Translations under genes and position numbers: made by a program | The notes under the pieces: model-generated | Told to the model about the DNA's origin: nothing | The model's input: the letters and a program-made list of their open reading frames with translations, nothing else | Database searches by the model: none | Shown here: positions 63,281-64,000 of the stretch, in pieces | How positions within the stretch are numbered: position 1 is the first letter of the stretch | How the letters are laid out: each line of letters starts with the position of its first letter | Origin: Tyto alba | Taxonomy: Eukaryota > Chordata > Aves > Strigiformes > Tytonidae | DNA length: 64,000 nt | NCBI RefSeq assembly: GCF_018691265.1 | Contig: NW_024881330.1 | Location: 13,040,386-13,104,385, forward strand | Direction of reading: 5' to 3'

Positions 63281-63959
63281 ATGGGTAATACTCAGAGAGG
63301 GGTGTTAAAAAAGAGCCCTCTCGGCTGTATACTCGCCCATTGGCGGGACATTGCAGGGAGCGGAGGCACGGAAAGCAAAAGGACTCTTGTAAAATATTGC
63401 AATCAGTGGTGGCTGCTGTATAAGCTAGAGGATGGCGCTAAATGGCCGCTTAATGGAACACTGGACTATAACACTTTGTTACAACTTATGTTGTTTTTAA
63501 GGAGAGAAGGAAAGAAGGAAAATGGGATGAGGTATCATACGCGGATATGTTTTTCACTTTGCGAAACCACCCAGAGTGGAAAAGGGACTGTGGGTTAGTA
63601 CCCCCAGAGGACCCTATGGTGCTCGCACTTGAACGAGAAAGTAAGGAAAGTAGGGGTAAGCTAAAGAGGTGTTGCTCATCATGTAGTATTGGACAGAGAT
63701 GTACAAAGGTGGATAAGGTTGAAAACTTCAGAAGCTGCGCCCTACGGAAAGTGGGAATCTGGAGGTATTGTTAGAGGAGGCGTGGAAAGTGTTTAGCAAC
63801 AGGGAAGAAGAATGTCGACAAGGACAGATGAAGTTGATGGCCACTCTGGTTCAGAGACCAGCCAGGCAAGGACCGCGGCTGGGGCGGGATCAGAGTGCTT
63901 TGTGCAAGGGTTGGAGAATGGGAAGGCTTCAATGAATGTCAAATGTAACAGAGGACTGA
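63281..63959 (+). pseudogene. gag: Endogenous retroviral gag, frameshifted and internally deleted
   Basis: The start ATG at 63281 is followed by Gly-Asn, the N-myristoylation pattern of retroviral matrix. A HWRDIAG block (about residue 20) and a Trp-rich stretch fit a class I matrix domain. The first frame runs to a stop at 63596-63598, but matrix-like coding continues in another frame from about 63523, so an indel lies in the A/G-rich stretch around 63500-63523. That frame stops at 63774. Capsid-end and nucleocapsid-like coding resumes in a third frame from about 63771, with the first zinc-knuckle Cys replaced by Ser and another break at 63933. About 680 bases separate the start codon from the gag stop, against roughly 1.5 kb in intact relatives, so most of capsid, including its major homology region, is missing. 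Confidence 0.82.
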
Positions 63960-63991
63960 CGGGGACCTGGGGGATCTACCCTGGCGGATCC
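63957..63991 (+). other. Gag/pol boundary: UGA-CGG stop with downstream hairpin
   Basis: TGA at 63957-63959 ends the gag frame and is followed directly by CGG. The same frame then stays open to the window end, where protease coding would begin. Stop plus CGG is the context of so-called type II readthrough signals. A stem GGATC (63972-63976) / GATCC (63987-63991) lies 12 bases downstream. Gammaretroviruses express pol by in-frame stop readthrough, usually at UAG, so a UGA here would be a variant. Only about 40 bases of pol are in the window. Confidence 0.5.
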
Positions 63992-64000
63992 ACTGGTTAA

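Larger units (their letters stand above)
61894..64000 (+). mobile_element. Class I (gammaretrovirus-like) endogenous retrovirus, 5' part, runs off the window
   Basis: The order LTR, primer binding site, leader and gag, then a gag/pol boundary, is that of a provirus in plus orientation. The class I assignment rests on the matrix-like gag start, a gag stop followed in frame by further open sequence as in gammaretroviruses, and LTR layout. The gag region has frameshifts and has lost most of the capsid, so this copy cannot make a normal Gag. The 3' LTR and its target repeat lie beyond the window, so age from LTR divergence cannot be judged here. Confidence 0.9.

Noticed and set aside
1..64000. 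CRISPR arrays, bacterial operons, rRNA or tRNA genes
   Set aside because: None seen. The only regularly spaced repeats are the 32-bp and 68-bp retroviral leader repeats, which have no unique spacers.

Overview
The window looks like nuclear DNA from a bird. It is AT-rich and CpG-poor, and I found no convincing multi-exon host gene. Its recognisable content is avian-type repeats: CR1 LINE 3' ends with the typical ATTCTATG-like tail, solo LTRs that begin TGTCCTGG and end near CCACGACA, and a class I (gammaretrovirus-like) endogenous retrovirus. It is best read as an intergenic or deep-intronic stretch. Most open frames are chance frames or frames inside repeats.

Layout. 1-9235 is mostly unique DNA with a trinucleotide repeat, an A-rich run and a short reverse CR1 scrap. 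9236-10306 is a 1.07 kb solo LTR flanked by 5-bp GAAGG repeats. 10307-19069 is unique DNA with one weak exon-like block on the minus strand (14579-14721). 19070-19553 is a second solo LTR (target repeat GTTTG). 21964-22555 is a third solo LTR, on the minus strand. 22556-35944 is unique DNA with a locally CpG-enriched block (about 28020-28600), G-rich tracts and a very old CR1/L3-like remnant (about 32070-32440). 35945-36518 is a decayed class I LTR plus primer-binding-site region on the minus strand. 37821-39365 is a 5'-truncated CR1 on the minus strand with a dead reverse transcriptase. 45414-46088 is a CR1 3' end on the plus strand with a fairly intact C-terminal frame, and 55950-56316 is another CR1 piece. 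49255-49853 (target repeat CCTAA) and 50000-51107 are two minus-strand solo LTRs; the second is an inverted copy of the 9236 element.

61894-64000 is the 5' part of a defective class I provirus that runs off the window. In order it has an LTR with TATA box and AATAAA, a primer binding site best matched to tRNA-Arg, a leader with candidate splice donors, a repeated hairpin array, a 32-bp tandem repeat, a gag gene with frameshifts and a large internal deletion, and a gag/pol boundary with a UGA-CGG stop context.

The most unusual observation is the leader hairpin array at 62783-63046. Four copies of one stem-loop carry a conserved ATAGAG/ATAGGG loop, and base changes between copies preserve pairing. 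This suggests selection on an RNA structure, perhaps for packaging or dimerisation, while the element was active. All family assignments come from recognition by eye; no database search was run.
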